In this document: piece by piece, positions 18,384 through 26,188 of the stretch
Position numbering within the stretch: position 1 is the first letter of the stretch
How the letters are laid out: every line of letters begins with the position of its first letter
Source of the DNA: Planctomycetota bacterium
GTDB lineage: Bacteria; Planctomycetota; B15-G4
Reading direction: 5' to 3'
Assembly (NCBI GenBank): GCA_029259745.1
Contig: JAJDEO010000063.1
Coordinates: 186,001 to 250,000, forward strand
Length of the DNA stretch: 64,000 bases
Position numbers and translations under genes: made by a program
Notes under the pieces: generated by a model
Database searches by the model: none
What the model was told of the DNA's origin: nothing
What the model saw: the letters and a program-made list of their open reading frames with translations, nothing else

Positions 18384-18888
18384 ATCCAAACTCGATGAAC
18401 TGCGCCTCCTCGAGTACCTCGACGGGAAGCTCCCGGACGCCGAGCGATCGGCGGTCGAGAAGCGCCTGGCCAAGGATGAAGAGGCACGCAAGCTCGTCGC
18501 CGAGCACCGCGCCGTCTGGGATCTCCTCGACGACGCGATGGCCGCAGACGTGTCGACGTCCGAGTCGTTTCGACGGCAAACCGTCGAGCGCGCCCGGACC
18601 GACACCCACGACACGACGGAAGGGTCGTGGCGCAACCCGGCGACGTGGCGACGTGCGGCGGCCGTCGCGGCGGCCGCGGCGCTGGTGGTGATGGTGACCG
18701 GCACGTGGATGTCGAACTCACGCAGCCGGTACGTCGTCACGGACGCGGAGCGCCCGATCATCGGCCATCTCGAGCTGCTCGACCATCTCGACTTCCTGCG
18801 CGAACACGGTGATTCGCTGGACCTCGTGAACGCCTGGCACCGCACGAGCGCGCTCGACGGCGAAGTCGATCTCGGAGAGGGCCGATGA
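18370..18888 (+). CDS. Membrane-anchored anti-sigma factor-like protein
   Basis: A 172-residue protein. The N-terminal cytosolic part (RLLEYLDGKLPDAERSAVEK, residues 9-70) follows the anti-sigma pattern of a short helical domain without the Cys pair. One transmembrane helix (AAAVAAAAALVVMVTGTW, about 95-113) leads to a 55-residue outer part ending in a helical HLELLDHLDFLREHGDSL segment. It overlaps the sigma gene by 14 bp and the next gene by ATGA. Role inferred from topology and linkage. Confidence 0.75.
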   Translation: MTKPESKLDELRLLEYLDGKLPDAERSAVEKRLAKDEEARKLVAEHRAVWDLLDDAMAADVSTSESFRRQTVERARTDTHDTTEGSWRNPATWRRAAAVAAAAALVVMVTGTWMSNSRSRYVVTDAERPIIGHLELLDHLDFLREHGDSLDLVNAWHRTSALDGEVDLGEGR

Positions 18889-19787
18889 TGAAGATCGCCG
18901 GTGACGATTCGCGTCTCTGGATGCTGCCGGTCGTCGCGCTCCTCGCGTTCGTGAGCACGTCGGCGGCCTGGCTCGACGCCTTTTCCTCACCGACTCCGGC
19001 CGAGTTCCAGCGCAACTACGAGCGTTGGCTCGAGCTCTCGGCCGCTGAGCGCGGCGAGATCAAAGAGCGCTGGGAGGCCTGGCAGTCGCTCGAGGAAGAG
19101 CAGCAGGAGTTGCTCAAGACGCGGATGCTGACCGTGAAGCGCGTGCGCGAGTCGTACAGCGAGGAGCATCAGGTCGACGTCACGGACGCGAAGCTGTCGG
19201 ACGAGGTCGAGCGTCTTGTCGCCTTGGCGCGGCGGTCGGTCGAAGAGCACGATGCCGACCCCGCCGACGTGCGACGCGCGCTGAACCATCGCAGTCGCAA
19301 ACTGGCGCTGGCCTACATCGGCGATCTCGTCGTCTTGGGTCGCCTCGCACCGGAACGCATGGCGGCCATCGAGGCCCTCGACACGCAGCAGATCGTCAGC
19401 CGGGCCCTCACGCTCGCAAAGGACGAAGCCGTCGCCGCTGCGCGTGCCGCCCGGCTCAAGAATCCCGAGGAGGAGGCCGACCCGGAGGAGCTCGAGATCC
19501 TCGAGCCACTCGAAGTCATCCGACGCGTCGATCGCGCGCGGCGCCTGTTCGGCTTCCACGGCCCGGCCGGACGCACGATCTTCGCGCGGATGGGCGAGGA
19601 GGAGCAGACAGCGCTCCGAGCGGCGAGCACAGAGGGCCAGGAGCGCGATGTGCACAGGCTCCTGTTGCCGTACGTGCATGAGCTGGCGAAGGAGCTCGGC
19701 GTGCCCGACGAGCGACTCGACGCGTTCACGTCGATGCCGCGCGGGGCGATCGAGCGCCATCTCAACGCACTCATTGAGCAGCGCTGA
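18885..19787 (+). CDS. Exported DUF3106-like helical protein
   Basis: A 300-residue protein with an N-terminal signal anchor (WMLPVVALLAFVSTSAAW), then a long helical domain. FQRNYERWLELSAAERGEIK followed by ERWEAWQSLEEEQQ is the 'LS-x-E-R-x-x-LRE-RW' pattern of DUF3106 and related periplasmic proteins. Several long charged helices follow (residues 60-300). As third member of a coupled sigma/anti-sigma set, and with a parallel in 36141-36470, it may be a periplasmic sensor or regulon protein. That is inference. Confidence 0.65.
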   Translation: MMKIAGDDSRLWMLPVVALLAFVSTSAAWLDAFSSPTPAEFQRNYERWLELSAAERGEIKERWEAWQSLEEEQQELLKTRMLTVKRVRESYSEEHQVDVTDAKLSDEVERLVALARRSVEEHDADPADVRRALNHRSRKLALAYIGDLVVLGRLAPERMAAIEALDTQQIVSRALTLAKDEAVAAARAARLKNPEEEADPEELEILEPLEVIRRVDRARRLFGFHGPAGRTIFARMGEEEQTALRAASTEGQERDVHRLLLPYVHELAKELGVPDERLDAFTSMPRGAIERHLNALIEQR

Positions 19788-19812
19788 CGACGGCACCTGC
19801 GCGCGCGTTATC

Positions 19813-20673
19813 ATGTCGCGCGTGTCCACTCCCACCGAAGCACCGATCGCGCCGCTGCACTTCGTCAAGGTCGAAGGCGCCGGCAACGACTACGTCCTCG
19901 TCGACGTGTTCGACCAGCGTGTCGATCACCCCGCCGAGTTCGCACGCCGTGTGAGTCACCGCCATCGCAGTATCGGCGCCGACGGCGTCCTGCTCGTCGG
20001 GCCGGCGCCGAGCGGTTCGCGGGCATCGGCGTCGATGGCGATCCACAACGCCGATGGCAGCGTGGGGATGATGTGCGGCAACGGGTTGCGCTGCGTCGTG
20101 CGCTACCTGAGCGAGGTGCGCGGCATGGCGGCGACGGAGGCGCAGCCGCTCACCGTGCACACGGCGTCGGGCGAACTGCGCGGGCACCAGCGCCCAGACG
20201 GGCGCGTGACGATCGAGATGGGCGAACCGCGTTTCGATGCCGCCGTGGACACGGGTTGGGACTTGGCCGATCCTCCGCGGGCGTACTTCGTGTCCACGGG
20301 CAACGACCATCTCATCGTGCGTGTGGCCGATCCCGGCGCGGTCGACATCGTCGCCTGGGGCCGCGCCCTGGGTGAGCCGCGCGACGGGATGTCCGTTGGC
20401 GCGAACGTCCACGCCGTCGCCGTGCACTCCGATCGGATCGTCGTCCGTCCGTGGGAGCTCGGATCGGGGCCGACGCAGGCCTGCGGAACCGGTGCTGTCG
20501 CGTCGGTCGCGGTGGCGCGCGCCCAGGGTTGGTTGGCGGACATGCCGGGGGACGACGACATCGTCGTCGAGATGCCCGGTGGTGAACTGGCCGTGCGCTG
20601 GCCGGGAAGCGGCACGGCGTGGCTCACGGGGCCGGCCGAACTGGTCTATCGCGGAGAGCTTCCGTCGTGCTGA
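19813..20673 (+). CDS. dapF: Diaminopimelate epimerase
   Basis: Converts LL- to meso-diaminopimelate for lysine and, usually, peptidoglycan. It has 286 residues from the ATG at 19813 (GTG at 19822 also possible), close to the family length. Both catalytic thiols are present: Cys88 in MMCGNGLRC and Cys224 in QACGTGAVAS. The substrate loop HFVKVEGAGNDYVLVD and the ADGVLLV segment are typical. The final 7 bp overlap the next gene. It is the only lysine-pathway gene in the window. Confidence 0.96.
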   Translation: MSRVSTPTEAPIAPLHFVKVEGAGNDYVLVDVFDQRVDHPAEFARRVSHRHRSIGADGVLLVGPAPSGSRASASMAIHNADGSVGMMCGNGLRCVVRYLSEVRGMAATEAQPLTVHTASGELRGHQRPDGRVTIEMGEPRFDAAVDTGWDLADPPRAYFVSTGNDHLIVRVADPGAVDIVAWGRALGEPRDGMSVGANVHAVAVHSDRIVVRPWELGSGPTQACGTGAVASVAVARAQGWLADMPGDDDIVVEMPGGELAVRWPGSGTAWLTGPAELVYRGELPSC

Positions 20674-23378
20674 AAGCTTGGCTTGGATTGCTCATTGTCG
20701 CTGTCGCGGCGCGGGCCTTGGTGACGGGCAGCGTCGTCGATCTCGGGATGCCGCTGATGGGTTGGTCGGCGGCCGTCGTCGCAGCCGGCCTGGGCGTCGG
20801 CGCTCTGACGAAACGTGTGCCGTCACTGTTCGATGCGCTCGTGCTGGCCGTGGGCATCACTGCGCGCGGCATGGTCGCGGCGGGCTGCGTGTCGGTCTTC
20901 GGGACCGGGCCGTTCGGGTGGGGTCTCGCGCTCGTCGCCTCGTTGGCCGTGCCTGCGTTCATGCTCGGGCGCTTCGCCAGCGTCTGGATCCGCGGCCGGT
21001 CGATCGTAGTGGCTTTGGCCTGGGTGACGGGCGAGCTGCTGGTCGTCTTCGGCGTCGTGGCGAGCTGGCCGGGCGTCGCGACGGGTCCGGTGGCGGCTTT
21101 GCTCGCGTTCCTGCTCACGCGTGGCGCGGCCGATGAGACCGCTGACGTTGCGGCTGCCGTCGATGCTGCGTCCGAGGATGCGGCGGCTCCGAGCGAGCGC
21201 GTTGCAGTTGCCGAGCCGCTGTCGTTCGGTGTCCTCGCGGCGGGGCTCCTCGGCGCGTCGTTGACGCTTGCGTTGCTCGTGATGCGGCGCGTCATGCCGG
21301 GCTACACGGCACCGACCGTCCACGCGACGTCAGAGTGGATCATCGCGCTCCTCGTGCCGGCTGTTGTCATCGCGATGTTCGTCGCGGTGCTCGTCGGGAA
21401 CCCGAAGTCGTGGTCGGGACGCATCGCGCGTCTGGCTGGCGGCGTGGGCGTCGCCGTCGCGTTGATCGTCATGTTCGACGCCTCGACGTCGTACCAGGTC
21501 AATGGCCACATCGCACTCACGCGGCAGCTGCGCGGTGACACCCGTGCCTACGCCGAGACGTTTGCCTGGCTGCGGCCGTGGGACCTGTGGGTCACCTCGT
21601 TCATCGGCTACCTCGCAGCGGGCTTCGGCATCGTCCTCGGCGCGGTGCGTGGTCGAGCGTCCGCGGGCTTTGCGCTCGGCGCGGCCGTCGCGTTCGCGGG
21701 CGAAGCGATCGTGATTCCCGCGGCTCCGGTCTTCGGTCCGACGTGGATGCTGCTGGCGAGCGTCGGGCTGGCCGGTTGGTCGGGTGTCGTGGGTGTCTTC
21801 GGCATCTGGGGACTGCTCGCAGCGCCCATCGCCGCGGCCGGCTTCTGGATGCGCGACGACGTGCACTGGAGTGGCTACGACGAGATGCGTCGACCGGGCG
21901 AACTCAGCGCCGAGGCTCACGTGCGCAGCGCGTCGACAGAAACGCTCCTCTTCTCGTCGCCGTTGCTCGGCACGACGTCGCCCGAAGGCACGCTCGCCTA
22001 TCTCCAGACGAGCATCGGCCGTAAGCCGCTCTTCCCCGTCTATGAATCGGCGTTCGAGAAGTTCGACGCGAAGGTTCGTCAGATGGAAGACGAGGCGAAA
22101 GAAGGTCTGATGCGTCGCTTCGGCGTGCGGATTGCGGGCGTCACGGCGCACCCCGGACATCCCGCACTCGGCGAGGATGGCTCGGTCGGGCGGATGCTGC
22201 GGCTCTTCGGTCGCGCGGGCGAGGCGCTCATCGTCGGCTACGGCGCCGAGTTGATCGGCCTTGACTGGTCGATGGTCGACGGCGTTGCGCATGTCGGAGT
22301 GGCCACACCGAGTGCCGACCGTGATGGCACTCGCATGGGCGACTACCTTCTCGTGCTCGCCGACGTGACCGAGACGAAGGGCCTCAGCGAGCGTGTGGAG
22401 GCCAACGTGCCGTTCACGCTCGCGCGCGCTTTCGAGACGCGTGGCTATGACGTCGTCGTCGTGGCGCCCGAGCGTCCGGAGTGGCCGGGGGCCGGTGCTT
22501 CGCTGACGGTCGAGCGCCTCGGCGCGATTCGGGCAGCGTTGGCGTCCGGTGGCCGATGTCTTGCCTGGATCGACACGATGTCGCTCGACGCGGCGTCTTT
22601 GCGCGCGCGGCTTGCGGCGTTCGGCACGGTGTTCGGTGAGCGCAGCGTCGTCCTCGTCGAGCCGCGCGGGCTGGATGCGCCCTTCGTCGTCGCGATCGGT
22701 TGGAGCGACGACGAAGGAGATCCCCACGGCGACGTCCTCGTGCCGGGCACGACGCGCGGCGTGGAGCTGAGTGGTCTGCGAACCACTCTGCGATCGCGTG
22801 ACGAACTCGACGCGCACGTCATTCTCGACGGACGGGCGATGGTGGAACTCGCGGCGTCAGCGGGCGCGCACAGCCGCGATCGGTTCGTCGTCCCGAGTCG
22901 TTTTGCGCGTACAGGCTGGTCGGCTGTTGCGAGCGTCTATGACACGGCGTCCCGCTGGGCTCCCGACACGGTTGGCTCCGGCACCGACGCCTTGCCGAAA
23001 CTCATGGAGGCGCTCGAGCAGCACGCGTCGTACAGCTTCCACCTCGCGTTCGTGAACCAAACCGTCGTCGAGAACCTCGGCGACATCGATTGGGATGCGT
23101 ACGACACCGAAGTCGCGCTGCTCATCGAAGCTGCCCAGACCAACCCGAAGAACTCGCTCGTGCAGTTCACGATCGCGAGCTTGGGCGAACAACTCGTCGT
23201 GCACAGCGAGACCACGCGCTTCGCGTCTCTGTATGAAGCCGTGGGTGCCGAAGCGATGGAGAGCTGGCGTCTGCAGCTCCTCAAGGCCGCCGCGCTCGAC
23301 CACCAGCTCGAACCCGAGCTCGCGGCAGATGCGATGGCGAGGGCACGCGAGCTCGCAGGCCTCGATCCGCTGCGCTGA
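20667..23378 (+). CDS. Polytopic membrane protein with degenerate spermidine-synthase-like C-terminal region
   Basis: A 903-residue inner-membrane protein from a GTG overlapping dapF, with SD GGAGAG. Residues 1-400 hold roughly a dozen hydrophobic helices, interrupted by an Ala/Glu/Asp-rich cytosolic loop near 165-195. The soluble C-terminal half has EALIVGYGAELIGLDW (near 530) where SAM-fold proteins carry the glycine loop, and later CLAWIDTMSLDAASLRARLA followed by AFGTVFGERSVVLVEP. That later stretch matches the 'W-Q-L-x-LxxxxLRxxLxTFxxVFP' segment of fused transporter/spermidine synthases. The canonical SAM motif and catalytic Asp are not visible, so it is probably not a working aminopropyltransferase. 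Confidence 0.6.
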   Translation: MLKAWLGLLIVAVAARALVTGSVVDLGMPLMGWSAAVVAAGLGVGALTKRVPSLFDALVLAVGITARGMVAAGCVSVFGTGPFGWGLALVASLAVPAFMLGRFASVWIRGRSIVVALAWVTGELLVVFGVVASWPGVATGPVAALLAFLLTRGAADETADVAAAVDAASEDAAAPSERVAVAEPLSFGVLAAGLLGASLTLALLVMRRVMPGYTAPTVHATSEWIIALLVPAVVIAMFVAVLVGNPKSWSGRIARLAGGVGVAVALIVMFDASTSYQVNGHIALTRQLRGDTRAYAETFAWLRPWDLWVTSFIGYLAAGFGIVLGAVRGRASAGFALGAAVAFAGEAIVIPAAPVFGPTWMLLASVGLAGWSGVVGVFGIWGLLAAPIAAAGFWMRDDVHWSGYDEMRRPGELSAEAHVRSASTETLLFSSPLLGTTSPEGTLAYLQTSIGRKPLFPVYESAFEKFDAKVRQMEDEAKEGLMRRFGVRIAGVTAHPGHPALGEDGSVGRMLRLFGRAGEALIVGYGAELIGLDWSMVDGVAHVGVATPSADRDGTRMGDYLLVLADVTETKGLSERVEANVPFTLARAFETRGYDVVVVAPERPEWPGAGASLTVERLGAIRAALASGGRCLAWIDTMSLDAASLRARLAAFGTVFGERSVVLVEPRGLDAPFVVAIGWSDDEGDPHGDVLVPGTTRGVELSGLRTTLRSRDELDAHVILDGRAMVELAASAGAHSRDRFVVPSRFARTGWSAVASVYDTASRWAPDTVGSGTDALPKLMEALEQHASYSFHLAFVNQTVVENLGDIDWDAYDTEVALLIEAAQTNPKNSLVQFTIASLGEQLVVHSETTRFASLYEAVGAEAMESWRLQLLKAAALDHQLEPELAADAMARARELAGLDPLR

Positions 23379-23528
23379 GCGTGAGGGAACGACACGCCGT
23401 CGCGAGTTTGCGTGCGGCGGGATGAAGACGATGTCGCCGTCGCTCCGTGCGGCGTGCGGCGCGCGCTGTCGAGTGGCCGCGCTTCGGACGGTTGCGCATT
23501 CGAGTCGAACGAGACGTCCGAACGAGAC

Positions 23529-23574
23529 GATGGGCACCGGCGCGACGCGGGAAGCGTCACTGCCGGTGCCCATC
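23529..23574. terminator. Bidirectional intrinsic-type terminator hairpin
   Basis: A perfect 13-bp inverted repeat (GATGGGCACCGGC, 23529-23541, against 23562-23574) with a nested GACGC/GCGTC stem in between. It lies between two convergent stops (23378 and 23625). There is no strong T-run on either side, as is usual in such GC-rich genomes. Confidence 0.7.
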
Positions 23575-23624
23575 GAGCGGGACGCCTCGGGAGGAGGCGC
23601 GCCCAAGCTCCGACCGCGCGTCGC

Positions 23625-25931
23625 TCAGAGCGTGACGGTGCCCATGAGCTCGGTCATCCAGTGTGGGAAGGTCCGAAAGTTCGACGCCGAAGCGATGTCG
23701 GACATGAGCATGCCGGGTTGACCATCGAGCAGCAGGCCGATCGCGTCGACGGCAGCTGCGCGAGCTTCGCCGGCGATGTCATCCTCGTCGAGCAGGCGGA
23801 TCAAGCCCTCCAGAGCACCTTGACTGCCGTGGAAGCCGACGGCGCTCGCGACGTACGACTGAAGCTGCGGGTCGCGGATGTCGCGAAGCGTGGCGACGAC
23901 GATCTCGCCGTCGTCGTCATGACCGATGTGACCGAGCGACTGTGCGATCGCGGCCCGCGCAAAGGACCACGGTTCATCCTCGAGCTGACTGAGCAGGATC
24001 TTGCGGCTCTCGGCATCGTCGACGAGGCCCAGACCGCTCGCAGCGAACATGCGCATGCGTGGGTCGGGCGAGTCGATCAGCATCTCACGCATCGTCGGGA
24101 CCGCACTGACGTCGAGCGCGATCCCCGACGCGATCACGTAGGCACCATGCTGATCGTGGTTCGCGTCGGCGCGCAGGGCCTTCCGGATCGCCTTCATGGC
24201 CTCGACGTCGCCCGTGCGTCGCGAGTAGACGCCGAGTGCGAGGGCAGCCCACGGACGCATCGGCTTGTCGCCGCGCTTGAGCGTCCGCATGAGCATGTCG
24301 CGTGCTTGCAGCGTTTCCTGGGCGCCGATCGAGATCAGGAGGAAGCCACGTGTCATCGGCTCGGCCTCGACTTCGAACGACGTCATCAGGCGCTGCAAGA
24401 TGTGCTCGTCGTGGAGTCCGCCAAGTGCCAGGGCCGCGGCCCGGCGGATCTCGAGGTTGGAATCGTCGAGAGCGCGGACGAGCACCATCGATGCACTCGG
24501 GTTGCCGCTGTGACCGAGGGTCGAGATGGCACGACACCGTGTGGCGACGTCGAACGTGTCGTCGTCGACGGCTGCGATCGCGCGCTCTTGGAGAGCGTCG
24601 CTCGGATCGAGAGTGTCGAAGAGGAAGGCTGCTGCGCCGATGTCGTTGTCGCGCTTCGGATGGGCGTCTTGGTAGATACCGTCCGCGAAGCCTGCGACCA
24701 GCTTGGGCATGCCGTAGTGACGACCGATGCCGAGGCCGACGAGCGCCAGCGCTTGGGCATACGGCGAGATGTCACCGTCGATCTTCGCGATGCGTCCCGA
24801 CTCAGCGAGCTCCACGAGCGCCACGGCGGCGGTGTGGTCGCCGGTTGCTCCAAGGGCCAGGATCGCTGCATGGCACACGCGCTGCGAGCGGTCCGAGAGC
24901 ATCTCGAAGAGCCGCGGAACGGCATCCTTGCGAGCAAGGCGCGCCAGGGCCATCGCGGCACGCGCACGCACGCGCTCATCCTCGTGGAGCGTCTCGTCGA
25001 GGATGCGTGGCAGCACTTGGTCACGTGTCGTCTCGATGTAGCGTTGCGTGAGACGTGCACCGAAGTGATAGCGACTCGGCGGTGCGTCGGTCGGTGCGGC
25101 GTCGATGAGCGGGTGCGGCTGGAGGAACTGATGCTTGTTCATCTCCCACCATTCCCACCACGGCTCGATGTAGACGTTGCCGCTGATCGTTGCGAGGTGT
25201 TCGTCAAACGATGCGCGCTTGCCCGTCTGTGAGCGACCCCGCGCACGCGATCCACCCGACGTGGCACCGGAACTGGGAACGGCTGAGACCGGTGGGCCCG
25301 AGCCCGTGCCACTTGCGCCGCTCGTGGCGGAGTCACCGGCAGTGTTCGAGCTGCCGCCGGTGGTCGGTGCCCGACTTCCCAACCGGGCCACATCGACACT
25401 GGCACCCGGGAGGGTCAGCGGCGGCGGGACGTGGATGCGTGCGGCCTCGAGCATCGTGAGGCCCATTGCATCGACCCACCCCGCAAGTCGCGCGTCGTCG
25501 GTGAGTTCCATGATGTACGCGTGGTTGTCGGTCTGTGCGTACTCGGTGACGAGGTCGGCCGCACCAAACGTCCACATGAGGTGGGCGACGGCGCAGTGGC
25601 GCCCGTCCGCGTCTTCGAACAGCGGCCTGCGCACACCGTCGTTGACGGCGCGGATCGGGTAGTCGGCGGCATCGCGGTAGCGCGCCAGCTCGGCGATGGC
25701 TGCGGCACGGTTCAGGCGTTGCTCGACGGATAGGCCCGCCGGAGCGCGCGTGAGCAGCTCGTGCTCGACCTCGCGGTAATGATGCTGGGAACGGACGACT
25801 TCCTCCGGCGCGATGCGCTCGGCCTCCGTCAGCTCGCGTACAGGGAGCGTGTCCTGGGTAGCTGCGTCCGTGGAGAGTGCCATCCATGCAACCGGCGCCA
25901 CGAGTGAGATCGACAACAGACAGTTCTTCAT
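23625..25931 (-). CDS. Secreted HEAT-repeat protein A
   Basis: A 768-residue exported protein, with ATG at 25931 after AAAGGA and a signal peptide MKNCLLSISLVAPVAWMAL. N-terminal domain, residues 30-170: it contains GRHCAVAHLMW and LAGWVDAMGLTMLEAARI, a recurring exported-protein domain without a name known to me. A Ser/Gly/Pro linker follows (180-235), then the motif EPWWEWWEMNKHQFL (about 258), and then HEAT repeats to the end (ARAAMALARLA, CHAAILALGATGDHT, RRAAALALGGL, ARAAIAQSLGHIGHDDDG). The C-terminus FPHWMTELMGTVTL matches the paralogue just upstream. HEAT solenoids normally bind proteins, and the partner is unknown. Confidence 0.85.
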   Translation of the reverse strand: MKNCLLSISLVAPVAWMALSTDAATQDTLPVRELTEAERIAPEEVVRSQHHYREVEHELLTRAPAGLSVEQRLNRAAAIAELARYRDAADYPIRAVNDGVRRPLFEDADGRHCAVAHLMWTFGAADLVTEYAQTDNHAYIMELTDDARLAGWVDAMGLTMLEAARIHVPPPLTLPGASVDVARLGSRAPTTGGSSNTAGDSATSGASGTGSGPPVSAVPSSGATSGGSRARGRSQTGKRASFDEHLATISGNVYIEPWWEWWEMNKHQFLQPHPLIDAAPTDAPPSRYHFGARLTQRYIETTRDQVLPRILDETLHEDERVRARAAMALARLARKDAVPRLFEMLSDRSQRVCHAAILALGATGDHTAAVALVELAESGRIAKIDGDISPYAQALALVGLGIGRHYGMPKLVAGFADGIYQDAHPKRDNDIGAAAFLFDTLDPSDALQERAIAAVDDDTFDVATRCRAISTLGHSGNPSASMVLVRALDDSNLEIRRAAALALGGLHDEHILQRLMTSFEVEAEPMTRGFLLISIGAQETLQARDMLMRTLKRGDKPMRPWAALALGVYSRRTGDVEAMKAIRKALRADANHDQHGAYVIASGIALDVSAVPTMREMLIDSPDPRMRMFAASGLGLVDDAESRKILLSQLEDEPWSFARAAIAQSLGHIGHDDDGEIVVATLRDIRDPQLQSYVASAVGFHGSQGALEGLIRLLDEDDIAGEARAAAVDAIGLLLDGQPGMLMSDIASASNFRTFPHWMTELMGTVTL

Positions 25932-26161
25932 CAGCGTCCTTTCCAGCCAGCGTTAGCGACCTCGTCGGTGGCTCCTCGCGCGTGACCTACGCGATGAAAC
26001 GGAGCAACCGCTGCCCGCGTACGCGCTTCCCTAGTGATTGTCGTTCCAGAGCTCTCGTTCGGCTCTCACGGGGCGACGCGGCCGGGCCCGACAACCAGCC
26101 GTGAAGCCGCCGAAACACGGTCAGCTTCTCGATCCGACGCCGGATCCGTCGCGTTCTGCAC

Positions 26162-26180
26162 CCCGTACCCTCAAAGGCTG
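26162..26180 (-). promoter_or_regulatory. Conserved 19-bp motif upstream of HEAT gene A (copy 2)
   Basis: Plus-strand CCCGTACCCTCAAAGGCTG, matching the copy at 9836-9854 at 17 of 19 positions. It begins right after the HEAT-B stop codon and about 230 bp before the HEAT-A start, in a 257-bp gap. A small hairpin (GATCCG-ACGC-CGGATC) lies nearby on the gene-A side. It could be a regulatory element shared by the FG-GAP and HEAT-A genes, or a dispersed repeat. Confidence 0.35.
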
Positions 26181-26188
26181 ACGGCTTG

